Shown piece after piece: positions 15,683 to 23,728 of a stretch of 64,000 nt of DNA (position 1 is its first letter; every line of letters begins with the position of its first letter). Under the pieces are notes generated by a model that had not been told where the DNA came from, did no database searches, and worked only from the letters and a program-made list of their open reading frames with translations. The translations under genes and the position numbers were made by a program. This stretch comes from Streptomyces hygroscopicus subsp. hygroscopicus (lineage in GTDB: Bacteria; Actinomycetota; Actinomycetes; Streptomycetales; Streptomycetaceae), in the NCBI RefSeq assembly GCF_030269125.1, contig NZ_BSSM01000026.1, positions 1 to 64,000 of the forward strand, read 5' to 3'.

Positions 15683-16639
15683 ATGAACACCGCACTGCGG
15701 ATCACCGTCTTCGCCGCCGCGCTCGCCGCGACGTTCGGCACCGCCTACGGGGTCGGCAACGCCGTGGGCCCCATCACCCCGCAGCAGAAGGGCGGCCACA
15801 CCATGCACCACGACACGAGCGGCGGACACCACGACATGGCGTCCATGCCCGGCATGACCGGCACGCCCGGCACGCGGCACGACGCCGAGCCCGGCGGTCT
15901 GGAGATCTCCAAGGACGGCTATACGCTCGCCCTGAACACGTCACAGGTGCCGGCCGGCAAGAAGACGGAACTGAGCTTCTCGGTGGTTCGGGACGACACG
16001 GGCCGGAAGGTCACGGCGTACGAGCAGGAGCACGGCAAGGAGCTGCACTTCATCGTCGCCTCCCGGGATCTGACGGTCTACCGCCATCTGCATCCGACGC
16101 GTGCCGCCGACGGCACCTGGAGCACGTCCGTGGATCTCCCGCGCGCGGGCGGCTACCGCGTCTTCGCGGACTTCACACCCAAGGGCGGGGAATCGCTCAC
16201 ACTGGGCGCCGACCTCGCGGTCGCGGGCCGGTACGAGCCGACGGCACCGCCGGCGCACAGCACGACGGCGAAGGTGGACGGCTACGAGGTGCGTCTCGAC
16301 GGCACTCCCGTGGCCGGCGAGCCCTCCACCCTGACCCTCACCGTGACCAAGGACGGCCGCCCGGTCCGGAACCTCCAGCCCTACCTCGGCGCCTACGGCC
16401 ACCTCGTCGCCCTGCGCTCCGGCGACCTCGCCTACCTCCACGTCCACCCGACGGGCGAACCGGGCGACGGCACGACCACGCCGGGCCCGGAGGTCTCCTT
16501 CATGGTGACGACGCCCACCGCGGGCGCGTACCGCCTCTTCTTCGACTTCCAGCACGGGGGACAGGTGCGTACGGCGGCGTTCACGGTGCACGCGGGCGGT
16601 ACGGCGGGGACGCACGGCGCCGGGACCGGCGAGCACTGA
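15683..16639 (+). CDS. Secreted His/Met-rich copper-associated protein
   Basis: A 318-residue exported protein transcribed away from copZ. ATG at 15683 has GAGGAG six bases before it; a TTG at 15677 is a poorer choice. Residues 1-25 form a hydrophobic signal segment without a lipobox Cys. A mature N-terminal stretch rich in His and Met follows (HTMHHDTSGGHHDMASMPGM), typical of extracytoplasmic copper binding. The rest is two beta-rich repeats (about 65-190 and 195-305), each with a His-containing motif such as YRHLHPT and YLHVHPT. The perfect CsoR palindrome upstream predicts induction by copper. Likely role: periplasmic-side copper sequestration or relay; the family is uncharacterised. Confidence 0.82.
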   Translation: MNTALRITVFAAALAATFGTAYGVGNAVGPITPQQKGGHTMHHDTSGGHHDMASMPGMTGTPGTRHDAEPGGLEISKDGYTLALNTSQVPAGKKTELSFSVVRDDTGRKVTAYEQEHGKELHFIVASRDLTVYRHLHPTRAADGTWSTSVDLPRAGGYRVFADFTPKGGESLTLGADLAVAGRYEPTAPPAHSTTAKVDGYEVRLDGTPVAGEPSTLTLTVTKDGRPVRNLQPYLGAYGHLVALRSGDLAYLHVHPTGEPGDGTTTPGPEVSFMVTTPTAGAYRLFFDFQHGGQVRTAAFTVHAGGTAGTHGAGTGEH

Positions 16640-16709
16640 CGCGGCCGCCCGATCACGCGAGGGCCCTGCCAGGTTCGGCCGGACCAAGTGATCTTCCGCG
16701 GACGGACGG

Positions 16710-17267
16710 ATGTTCCCCGAGACAGTACTGCACACGGACCGCCTGGTCCTGCGACCGTTCACCGACGCCGACATCGAGGACACCCGGGCGAGTTGCGCCG
16801 ACGCGCTCACCCAGCGATGGCTCCCCCTCCCCCGGCCCTACACGTCGGCCGACGCCACCGCCTGGTGCACCTCCGTCTCCCATGCCCTGCGCGAGTCCGG
16901 TGACGGCATCCACTTCGCCGTCACCGACGCCCGCACCGAACGGCTGCCGGGCACCGTCGGCCTCAAGAAGACCGACTGGCGGGCCCGGGTGAGCGAGGTC
17001 GGCTACCGGGTCTCCCCCTGGGCCCGCGGCGACGGTGTCGCCGCCGAGGCGACCCGCGCCCTGGCCCGCCGGCTCCTGGCCGACCACCGCTTCGAGCGCC
17101 TCGAACTCCGCGCCGCCACCGCCGACACCGCTTCCCGGAGAACCGCCGTCACAGCCGGCTTCCACCCCGAGGGCATCCTGCGCAACGCGGGCTTCGTCCA
17201 TGACGGACGGGTCGATCTCGTCCCGTTCTCCCTGCTCCCGGACGATCTCCGGCGACCGGCACGATGA
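16710..17267 (+). CDS. RimJ/RimL-type GNAT acetyltransferase
   Basis: A 185-residue acetyltransferase: TDRLVLRPFTDADIEDTRAS at the N-terminus, GYRVSPWARGDGVAAEATRALARRLL as the acetyl-CoA loop, and LELRAATADTASRRTAVTAGFHPEG as the C-terminal alpha4-beta7 element. All match the RimJ/RimL/SpeG-like subgroup that acetylates N-termini or small amines. The pyrophosphate loop is RGDGVA, close to the RxxGxA consensus. It is a monocistronic gene on the right of the copper module with no obvious link to it. Confidence 0.83.
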   Translation: MFPETVLHTDRLVLRPFTDADIEDTRASCADALTQRWLPLPRPYTSADATAWCTSVSHALRESGDGIHFAVTDARTERLPGTVGLKKTDWRARVSEVGYRVSPWARGDGVAAEATRALARRLLADHRFERLELRAATADTASRRTAVTAGFHPEGILRNAGFVHDGRVDLVPFSLLPDDLRRPAR

Positions 17268-17771
17268 CCGGATGACCGGCACGAACGCTCGGCGGACGAC
17301 CTGCCCGACGCGGCCGGCGCGGGTGCCTCCCCTCCCGCCTCGGTGACGACGGCTCCCTCGACGCGATTCCGGGGGCGTCGTACGTACGGGACCCGCCGAG
17401 GTCCGGGGAGAGCCGATGCGGGCGCCCTCGAAGGCTCGGGCGAACCAGCACCGCCCGGCCGGAGCCGGGTGCGGCGTGGACACCGCCCCCACCCGCGAAA
17501 AGACGTGTGCGCGCTCCCCGTTGCCCGCCGACCGGATCGGCGGCCTCGTCCTGATGGGGGAACGCGCCACCGTGCTCGGCCACCGGTCCGATGCCGCGCC
17601 GGTGCGGGGCGGTCCGCCACCCGGAACGGGTGTCCGCCGGTGCCACGGCCATCCCCCGCTCCTCACGGCGGTACCGGGTGCCGGGGGTGGCCGCGCCGGT
17701 CCCTGTCAGCGGGCGACGCGGGGCTCGGGGCCGAGCTGCCGTCCGGGGGCGACGGACGTACATTCGCGTTC
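17268..17771. other. Gap of about 500 bases without a convincing gene
   Basis: Frames are open on both strands because of GC content but none shows a domain, a clean start or family-like composition. No tRNA or strong dyad was seen. It may hold the remains of a gene and the promoter of the zinc-ribbon protein. Confidence 0.4.
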
Positions 17772-17963
17772 ATGGAGGAGATGCCGCGGCGCATCGACCC
17801 CGCCACGGACCGGACCGCCGCCGCACACCTGCTGGGCTGTCCGCCGGACGAGGTCGGCTACTGCCCGCGCTGTCAGGGGCTCACCCGCCGCTACGGCCGC
17901 CGGGCCCAGGTCATCTGCGCCGCCTGCCGGGCGGCCGAGGCGGCCGACTCCTCCCGCGGCTGA
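17772..17963 (+). CDS. Small zinc-ribbon protein
   Basis: A 63-residue protein starting at ATG 17772. Two Cys pairs, CPRC and CAAC, are separated by 17 residues with a basic stretch (RRYGRRAQV), a typical four-Cys zinc ribbon. The N-terminal half is acidic and helical (DRTAAAHLLGCPPDEVGY). No larger domain is present. Such proteins are often regulators or ribosome-associated factors, but I do not recognise this one. It ends 72 bases before the PP2C phosphatase start and could be co-transcribed with it. Confidence 0.55.
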   Translation: MEEMPRRIDPATDRTAAAHLLGCPPDEVGYCPRCQGLTRRYGRRAQVICAACRAAEAADSSRG

Positions 17964-18035
17964 CCGCGCCGTCTCGCCCGGTCTCCCGGGTGACGTGAGG
18001 CAGAGGGGGAACTCCGGAAGGAGGGACGCCATCCG

Positions 18036-19736
18036 GTGAAGGGGGCGGAGATGCCTGCGCAGGGCAGCCCTCGGGAGACGGTGGCCAAGGCGCTCGACGC
18101 CCTCGGCACGGGCGCTTATCTGGCCGACGCGCAGGGCTGCGTCGTGGGCGTGAACCCGTGTGCCGAACGGCTTCTGGGCCGGTCCGCCGCCGAGCTGCTC
18201 GGCGGGGACGCGCACGACCTGCTCCACCGCAACGTCAACGGAGAGCCGGTGGCGAGGGCCCAGTGCCGGGTCCGGGAGGCCATCCTCGCCGGCCGCACCG
18301 CGCACGGCCGCGAGTGGATGGAGCGCGGTGACGGCACACTGCTCCCGGTGATCTGGCTGGCCACCCCCTGTGACCTGGGGCAGCGCCCCCCGACCACCCT
18401 GGTGCTGTTCTACCCGGCGGGCTGGGGACAGGACCCCGCGCCCCGCTCCCCGGCCGACGGGCAGCTGTCCGAACTGGAGCGGCTCGCCCTGCTGGCGGAG
18501 ACGACCACCCTGCTCACCTCCACGCTGGACATCGAGGAGGCCCTGCACCGGCTGATCGCCCTGCTGGTGCCGAGGCTCGGCGACTGGGCCGTCATCGACC
18601 TGATCAGCGAGCGGGAGGAGGTGCGACGCTGGGCCGTGGCCCACGCCGAGGACGGCCACGTGCGTCTGCGGGAGGACCTTCAGGGGCCCATGCCGCCGGT
18701 GCCGCAGGAGTCGGGCATGCCCCTGTCCCGCGCCCTGCGCGGCGTCGCGTCCACCCTCGCCGGGCCCGAGACCTACCAGGGGCCGCCCGACTCCGGTCTC
18801 GCGGTCGAGCAGCGGCGGCTCTTCGAGGCGACCGGCATGCACTCGGCGGCCGTCGTCCCCATCCGCAGCCTGCGCGAGGTGCTGGGCGCGGTCACCCTCG
18901 GCCGCGCCGACCAGCCCGGGAAGTACACCGCGACCGAGCTGGCCCTGCTGGAGGACATCGCGCGGCGCGCGGGCCTCGCCCTGGAGAACGCCCGCCTCTA
19001 CCAGCGGCAGCGCATGGTCGCGGAGACCATGCAGCGCCATCTGCTGCCGCAGCTCCCGCGCACGTCCGGGCTCGCCATGACCACCCGCTACCTGCCCGCG
19101 CCGGACGCGTCGGAGGTCGGCGGGGACTGGTACGACGCGTTCCCGCTGGCGGACGACGTGACCGCGCTCGTCGTCGGGGATGTCGTCGGCCATGATCTGG
19201 ACGCGGCGGCCGGCATGGCCCAGCTGCGCAACATCCTGCGCGCCTACGCCTGGTCGCAGCAGAAGCCACCGAGCGAGATCGTGCGGGAGCTGGACCGCGC
19301 GACCGCGCGCATCGCCGAGGTGACCATGGCCACGGTGGTCTTCGCGCGGATGACGGTGGACGACGCCGGCCGGTCCACGCTGACCTGGACGAACGCGGGC
19401 CATCCCCCTCCGCTGCTGATCACCCGTGAGGGCCTCGCCGAGTACCTGACCGACGGCCACGGTGTCCTGCTCGGGGTACTGCCCGAGCAGGAGCGCCCCG
19501 ACGCGACGCGCCGACTGCCGCCCGGTGCCACGCTGCTCCTCTACACCGACGGCCTGATCGAGTCCCCGGGCCACCCCTTGGACGAGGGCCTCGAACGACT
19601 GCGCCGGCACGCCGCGTCCCTCGCCCACCGCCCGCTGGAGTCCTTCACCGACCAACTGCTCGCGCGGGCACGGCCGCCGGACAACGACGACGATGTGGCG
19701 CTGCTGGCAATACGGGTGCCGTCCGCGTCGTCGTGA
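18036..19736 (+). CDS. PAS-GAF-PP2C (SpoIIE-type) serine phosphatase
   Basis: A 566-residue cytosolic protein. A PAS domain spans about residues 15-125 (ALDALGTGAYLADAQGCVVGVNPCAERLLG), a GAF domain about 165-325, and a PP2C/SpoIIE phosphatase the last 230 residues. Metal-binding acids lie in GGDWYDAFPL, VVGDVVGHDLDAAAGMAQLR, NAGHPPPLL and LLYTDGLIES. These phosphatases dephosphorylate anti-sigma-factor antagonists and tie small-molecule or redox sensing to sigma-factor release in Streptomyces. No transmembrane segment and no kinase domain are present. GTG 18036 is the longest start; ATG 18051 is almost as good. No partner STAS or RsbW-type gene is adjacent, so the target is elsewhere. Confidence 0.9.
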   Translation: MKGAEMPAQGSPRETVAKALDALGTGAYLADAQGCVVGVNPCAERLLGRSAAELLGGDAHDLLHRNVNGEPVARAQCRVREAILAGRTAHGREWMERGDGTLLPVIWLATPCDLGQRPPTTLVLFYPAGWGQDPAPRSPADGQLSELERLALLAETTTLLTSTLDIEEALHRLIALLVPRLGDWAVIDLISEREEVRRWAVAHAEDGHVRLREDLQGPMPPVPQESGMPLSRALRGVASTLAGPETYQGPPDSGLAVEQRRLFEATGMHSAAVVPIRSLREVLGAVTLGRADQPGKYTATELALLEDIARRAGLALENARLYQRQRMVAETMQRHLLPQLPRTSGLAMTTRYLPAPDASEVGGDWYDAFPLADDVTALVVGDVVGHDLDAAAGMAQLRNILRAYAWSQQKPPSEIVRELDRATARIAEVTMATVVFARMTVDDAGRSTLTWTNAGHPPPLLITREGLAEYLTDGHGVLLGVLPEQERPDATRRLPPGATLLLYTDGLIESPGHPLDEGLERLRRHAASLAHRPLESFTDQLLARARPPDNDDDVALLAIRVPSASS

Positions 19737-19874
19737 GGCCGGGCCAAGCAGCTGCGTCCACCTCGGACCGCGAACCGAAGGTGTGCTCTTCCCCTCAACG
19801 CGTGCAAGTAACGTGCGTTTTATGTGCTTGCCGGGACGGAGCAAGGGCATTCGGTGGCCAGGAGGTTGATAACG

Positions 19875-20045
19875 ATGGTTCCCCTGCTTCTGGTTCTTCT
19901 TCTGGCCCTGATTCTGTTCGGTGCGGGCTTCGCGCTGAAGGCACTGTGGTGGATCGCGGTGATCGTGCTGGTCCTGTGGCTGCTGGGCTTCCTCGTCCGG
20001 CCCGCGGGCAGCGGCGGCCGCCGAGGGCGCTGGTACCGGTGGTAG
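19875..20045 (+). CDS. Small hydrophobic membrane protein
   Basis: A 56-residue protein starting at ATG 19875 behind GGAGG (19861-19865). Two hydrophobic stretches (VPLLLVLLLALILFGAGFAL and WWIAVIVLVLWLLGFLV) are followed by a basic, Trp-ending tail RRGRWYRW. It matches in form the short hydrophobic proteins widespread in Streptomyces, often called simply hydrophobic protein. A longer in-frame start at 19824 lacks a good ribosome site. Function unknown; probably membrane-associated stress or envelope factor. Confidence 0.72.
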   Translation: MVPLLLVLLLALILFGAGFALKALWWIAVIVLVLWLLGFLVRPAGSGGRRGRWYRW

Positions 20046-20070
20046 CCGCCCGGCGGACCGTCGTCCACGG

Positions 20071-20379
20071 CTACCGGCCACCCTCTGCCCCGCGGGTCAG
20101 ACGGGTGGCGAGACGGTAGTCGACGGCGATGTCGCGGTACCCCCGGCCAGGGGTGACCCGGTCGGGGAGGTTGGTCCGCTCGCTGTGGGAGGAGGACTCC
20201 CGTGCGCCGTCGCCGGGGAAGCCGACGGACGTCCGGGGCTCCTCCTCGAAGCGCAGACGGTCACCGCGGACCGTCGCCTCGAACGAGATGTCCGGTTCCG
20301 GGGGTCCCCCGGAGCCGCGCGCGGCGGGTGACCGGCGGCCCGTCGGCCGCGCGGCGCGGGTCCCTCGGCGGGCACCCGT
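20071..20379 (-). pseudogene. Conserved Streptomyces protein fragment without a start codon
   Basis: The frame ending at TAG 20071-20073 encodes a clearly protein-like C-terminal part: PDISFEATVRGDRLRFEEEP, then TSVGFPGDGARESSSHSERTNLPDRVTPG and YRDIAVDYRLATRL. This pattern is familiar from small conserved proteins near gas-vesicle-type genes. It lies in the same frame as the upstream repeat-rich gene, directly after its TGA (20380-20382), and no ATG, GTG or TTG occurs between that stop and the conserved part. The GTG overlapping the TGA is in another frame. Options: a one-base frameshift near the start, a rare start codon, stop-codon readthrough, or a decayed gene. Confidence 0.55.
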
Positions 20380-21657
20380 TCACGGCGGCTCGTCGCGGTG
20401 CTCCCGGGCACGGCGGCGGACGGGACGGGCCGACGGCTCGCCTTCGCCGCCGACATCGTCGCGGTCGCCGTCGCGGTCGCGGTCGCCGTCGCGGTCGCGG
20501 GAACGACGTGGCCGGGCGGGCCGGGCCCGTTCGGCTTCGCCGCTCCTGCTCGCGGCCCTCTTGGCCGACCGTGCCGTTCGCCTGGCGGCGCCGCGGTCGG
20601 CCGCCTTCCCCACCACGTCGGCCGGCTCCCCCTCGACGTCGACCGCTTCGGCGGCGGTGTCTCCCGCCTTCTCCACCGTGCGCCCCGCGGCCCGGCCGGT
20701 CTCCCGCACGGCCCCGCCGACGTCCCCCGCGACCCGGCCGCCGACGTCCTCCACCACACGCCCGGCCCGGCCGCCGACGTCCTCCACCACACGGCCGGTA
20801 CCGGCGCCGACGTCCTCGACAACACGGCCGGTACCGGCGCCCACGTCCTCGACAACACGGCCGGTACCGGCGCCCATGTCCTCGACGGCACGGCCGGCTC
20901 CCTCACCGACGACCCGCACGGCGGACCCGGCGCCCCGACCGACGTCCTCCACCGCGCCGCCGGCTCCGCGCCCGACGTCCTCGACCGCGTAGCCCGCGCC
21001 CCGGCCGACGTCCTCCACGGCCCTTCCCGCCCCGGTGCCGAGTTCGCCGACGGCCAGCCGGGCCCCGCCGCCGACGTCCCGCACCGCCGAGCCGACGCCG
21101 CGCGCCAGTTCCTCCAGGATCTGGGGATTGCGGTCGAGGGTGGTGAGCACCCGGTTGATGATCGTCGCGACGTTGTCGAGCCGCACTCTCAGCTGCGCCT
21201 GCGCCTCCACGCCCGAGATCCCCAAGTGCACCCGGCCGAGGGCGACATCGGCACCGACGTTCAGTCTCAGCAGGTCCAGCACCTCGGCCTGGAGCGAGAC
21301 TCGGGCCCGCAGGTCCTCGACCTCCAGGTCGATCTCGTCGACCTTCAGGCGCGGGACGTCGAGGAAGACGTCGGGCTCCGCATCGGCCCGCCCGCTCCGG
21401 GCCGCCGAACCGTCGCCCTCGTCCTCCTCATACGACGCGACCCCGTCGTGGACATCGGGGCCCTCGGGTTCGTACTCGGCACCGGGCTCGTACCCGGCCT
21501 CGTCCTCGCCCTCGTCCTCATCCACGTCCTCGCCGTATTCGTCCCCGCCCCCGTCCCCGCCGTGTTCGTCCTCGTCCTCGTCCTCACCGTATGCGTCCTC
21601 GTCGTACAGCTCGGGTTCCTCGACGGGCCCGTCGTCGTTCTCGACGTCGTCGCGCAT
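20380..21657 (-). CDS. Repeat-rich helical protein of the gas-vesicle-associated type
   Basis: A 425-residue protein; ATG at 21655-21657 with GGAGG upstream. Residues 1-90 are extremely acidic and low in complexity (many Asp/Glu/Gly/Tyr). Residues about 95-195 form the conserved core VFLDVPRLKVDEIDLEVEDLRARVSLQAEVLDLLRLNV..., familiar from proteins near gvp genes in Streptomyces. Then about a dozen copies of an 11-residue unit of the type GAGTGRVVEDV run from about 200 to 320. The tail is Arg/Asp-rich (RDRDGDRDRDGD) and Lys/Arg-rich. No signal or membrane segment. The acidic head and basic tail suggest self-assembly or scaffolding. No gvpA or other gas-vesicle gene is in the window, so the role is uncertain. 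Confidence 0.7.
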   Translation of the reverse strand: MRDDVENDDGPVEEPELYDEDAYGEDEDEDEHGGDGGGDEYGEDVDEDEGEDEAGYEPGAEYEPEGPDVHDGVASYEEDEGDGSAARSGRADAEPDVFLDVPRLKVDEIDLEVEDLRARVSLQAEVLDLLRLNVGADVALGRVHLGISGVEAQAQLRVRLDNVATIINRVLTTLDRNPQILEELARGVGSAVRDVGGGARLAVGELGTGAGRAVEDVGRGAGYAVEDVGRGAGGAVEDVGRGAGSAVRVVGEGAGRAVEDMGAGTGRVVEDVGAGTGRVVEDVGAGTGRVVEDVGGRAGRVVEDVGGRVAGDVGGAVRETGRAAGRTVEKAGDTAAEAVDVEGEPADVVGKAADRGAARRTARSAKRAASRSGEAERARPARPRRSRDRDGDRDRDGDRDDVGGEGEPSARPVRRRAREHRDEPP

Positions 21658-21887
21658 GCTGGCACCTCCGCGGGTTCGGCGGCCGTTACGCCCCTTTCGA
21701 GCAAGTATGGGAGGCCGCCGTACGCGATCCCGGGCGACGGACATCCCCGGCGCGGCCGCCTCCACGGCATACGCCGACGCCGCAGGCGGGAGCGCCCGGG
21801 ACGCGGGCGGTGGCAGGCCGGTACGCCGGACGGGTGACGAGGAGGGGCCCGCGGGCCGGCGCGCGAGGCGCCGGGCAGCCCCGCCGG

Positions 21888-22850
21888 TCAGGAGGCGAAC
21901 GCGTCCACCCCCGTCAGCTCCGCCGACAGCGCCCACAGCCGGGCCGCCTGCTCCGGGTCGATCGCCCAGTCCTTGACGCCGACGCGGTCACCGTTGTCCG
22001 GAGCGGGTTCGGCGACCTCGCAGTCCTCCAGGTACAGGCCGCCGAGCCCGTCGAGCTGCGGAGAGGTCGCCGCCCACACCTGGGTGGCCGCGCCCTGCTG
22101 CGGGGTCTTGAAGGCCTCGGGGTGGAGCACGGTGCCCTTCTCGTCGATCCAGCCGCGCTCGATCATCTCCTCCTTGGGCAGGTGCCGCTGGAGCGGGGTG
22201 ATGATGCCGCCGGGGTGCAGGGCGAAGGCGCGGACACCGGTGTCGCGGCCGAGCGTGTCGAGTTGGACGGCGAACAGGACGTTGGCGGTCTTGGCCTGGC
22301 CGTATGCCTCCCACTTGTCGTAGCCCTGCCGCCAGTGGATGTCGTCCCAGCGGATGCCGCCGGCGTGGTGGCCGCGCGAGGACACGGAGACGACCCGGGC
22401 GCCGCCCGGCGCGATCGCGGGCCACAGCCGGTTGACGAGGGCGAAGTGGCCGAGGTGGTTGGTGGCGAACTGCGCCTCCCAGCCGTCGCCCACCCGCGTC
22501 TCCGGGCACGCCATGATCCCGGCGCTGGCGATCACGATGTCGAGGCTCCGTCCGGAGTCGAGGAACCGCTCCGCGAACCCCCGTACGCTTTCCAGGTCTC
22601 CGAGGTCCAGCTCGTCCACCTCGACACCGGGCAGCCCGGCCAGCGCCTGCCCGGCGGTCTCCGGACGGCGCGCCGGTACGACGACCGTGGCGCCGGCCCT
22701 GACGAGCGAGCGCGTGGTCTCCAGGCCGATACCCGAGTAACCACCGGTGACCAGGGCCAGTCTGCCGCTGAGGTCGATGCCCCGCAGAACCTCGTCCGCG
22801 GTGGTGGCGGCGCCGAATCCGGACCCGATCTTGTGCTGTGCAGTACTCAT
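21888..22850 (-). CDS. SDR-family oxidoreductase
   Basis: A 320-residue short-chain dehydrogenase/reductase. The cofactor loop TGGYSGIGLE is near residues 34-43, NxAG appears as ASAGIM, the active-site Ser is in VSVSSRGH, and the YxxxK dyad is YGQAK. The C-terminal region is longer than in classical SDRs and fits the retinol-dehydrogenase/WW-domain-oxidoreductase-like branch. It should reduce or oxidise a carbonyl/alcohol with NADP(H); the substrate is unknown. Its upstream region has a MerR-type promoter, so induction by a small molecule or redox agent is expected. No MerR gene is adjacent in the window. Confidence 0.85.
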   Translation of the reverse strand: MSTAQHKIGSGFGAATTADEVLRGIDLSGRLALVTGGYSGIGLETTRSLVRAGATVVVPARRPETAGQALAGLPGVEVDELDLGDLESVRGFAERFLDSGRSLDIVIASAGIMACPETRVGDGWEAQFATNHLGHFALVNRLWPAIAPGGARVVSVSSRGHHAGGIRWDDIHWRQGYDKWEAYGQAKTANVLFAVQLDTLGRDTGVRAFALHPGGIITPLQRHLPKEEMIERGWIDEKGTVLHPEAFKTPQQGAATQVWAATSPQLDGLGGLYLEDCEVAEPAPDNGDRVGVKDWAIDPEQAARLWALSAELTGVDAFAS

Positions 22851-22861
22851 GCCCGGAACGC

Positions 22862-22890
22862 TACGGATTGGAGTGCGCTCCAAGTCAAGC
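22862..22890 (-). promoter_or_regulatory. MerR-type promoter of the SDR gene
   Basis: On the minus strand a good -35 box TTGACT is followed by the dyad TTGGAG-CGCA-CTCCAA (22868-22883 on the plus strand), placing the -10 region about 19 bases downstream. A dyad filling an over-long spacer is the hallmark of MerR-family activated promoters. The SDR start follows within 20 bases. Confidence 0.65.
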
Positions 22891-22993
22891 GGCGCACTGG
22901 GGGATGAGGCCGCCCGCCTCCCACGACCGACCGGCGGGCATCCCAAGGTGATCGGCATGCCGACACCCCGTACACGCCCTCGCCCACCGGGCC

Positions 22994-23428
22994 TTGACCA
23001 CCGAGGCCGTCGCGGAACTGGTCGCCCTGCCGTTCGTGGCGCCGGTCGGCGAGGACCACGAAGCCGTCGACGAGGAACTGCGGCGGCGCGGCCGGCACCG
23101 GGAGGACCTGGTCCGCGAGTCGTTCCGCACCGGGCACGGGCATGTGCTGCGCAGCGACGACGACAGCCCGTTGGGGGAGCTGGAGGCACGGACCTTTCTC
23201 GTCTTCGGACAGATGTGTCCCGTGGATCCGGACGACACGGGGATGCGCAACGGAACCTGGCTGAACGGGTACATGGAGGGGTGGGAGCAGGTGCCCGGCT
23301 GGAGCAGTCTGCGGCCCGCCACCGATCAGGACTGCGAGTCGGTGCTCACCCAGGCGGCGGGGGCGGTGACCGAACTGCTCGGCTCGGCCCCCGAGCGGAC
23401 CCTCGTGTCCGCGCACATCGACTGGTGA
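22994..23428 (+). CDS. Hypothetical acidic protein of about 144 residues
   Basis: The frame reads TTEAVAELVALPFVAPVGEDHEAVDEELRRRGRHRED... to a TGA at 23426-23428. It is acidic, with no Cys cluster, signal or membrane segment, and has natural protein composition (TFLVFGQMCPVDPDDTGMRNGTWLNGYMEGWEQVPGW). No known domain is recognised. The only start in frame is TTG 22994, with no clear ribosome site. The residues just upstream in this frame (HALAHRA) also look protein-like up to a stop near 22949. The N-terminus may therefore be damaged or use an unusual start. Confidence 0.5.
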   Translation: MTTEAVAELVALPFVAPVGEDHEAVDEELRRRGRHREDLVRESFRTGHGHVLRSDDDSPLGELEARTFLVFGQMCPVDPDDTGMRNGTWLNGYMEGWEQVPGWSSLRPATDQDCESVLTQAAGAVTELLGSAPERTLVSAHIDW

Positions 23429-23728
23429 CGTCGGACGCCAACCCGTAGGAATGGAAAGCCGGTTGGTCGCCGACCGGCGTCTCACCGAGGCCAAGCCGCC
23501 ATACACGACGTCGGCGGCGGCCTCGCGGAGGCGGCGGCCAGTTCACCGAAGGCGCCGTCGGCCTGGTGATCAGGTCGCTGAGCCGCCGCATGGCCACAGG
23601 GTGCTCCTGCCGTGCCGGAACGGACCGGCCGCCGACGGCTTTCGGCGGGACCCGCGCACAGGCGTCAGGGGCTGCGCTCCGGCGGATCGCAGACCCTGAC
23701 GCGGACGCGCCCGGGGCGCGCGGACTCG
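23429..23728. other. Intergenic stretch with a hairpin and gene remnants
   Basis: A stem of about nine pairs with one wobble (GCCGGTTGG/CCGACCGGC, 23458-23478) follows the hypothetical gene and may be its terminator. On the minus strand short protein-like runs (GELAAASA, EAAADVVYGGLASVRRRSATNR) appear in different frames, hinting at a decayed gene. No intact CDS is supportable. Confidence 0.4.

Noticed and set aside
17268..17771. Gene on the minus strand at 17149-17763
   Set aside because: Composition is Arg/Pro/Gly-rich, it overlaps the GNAT gene, and it has no ribosome site or domain.
20680..21060. CRISPR-like or tandem non-coding repeat
   Set aside because: The repeat is an in-frame 11-codon unit within a gene with clean start and ribosome site.
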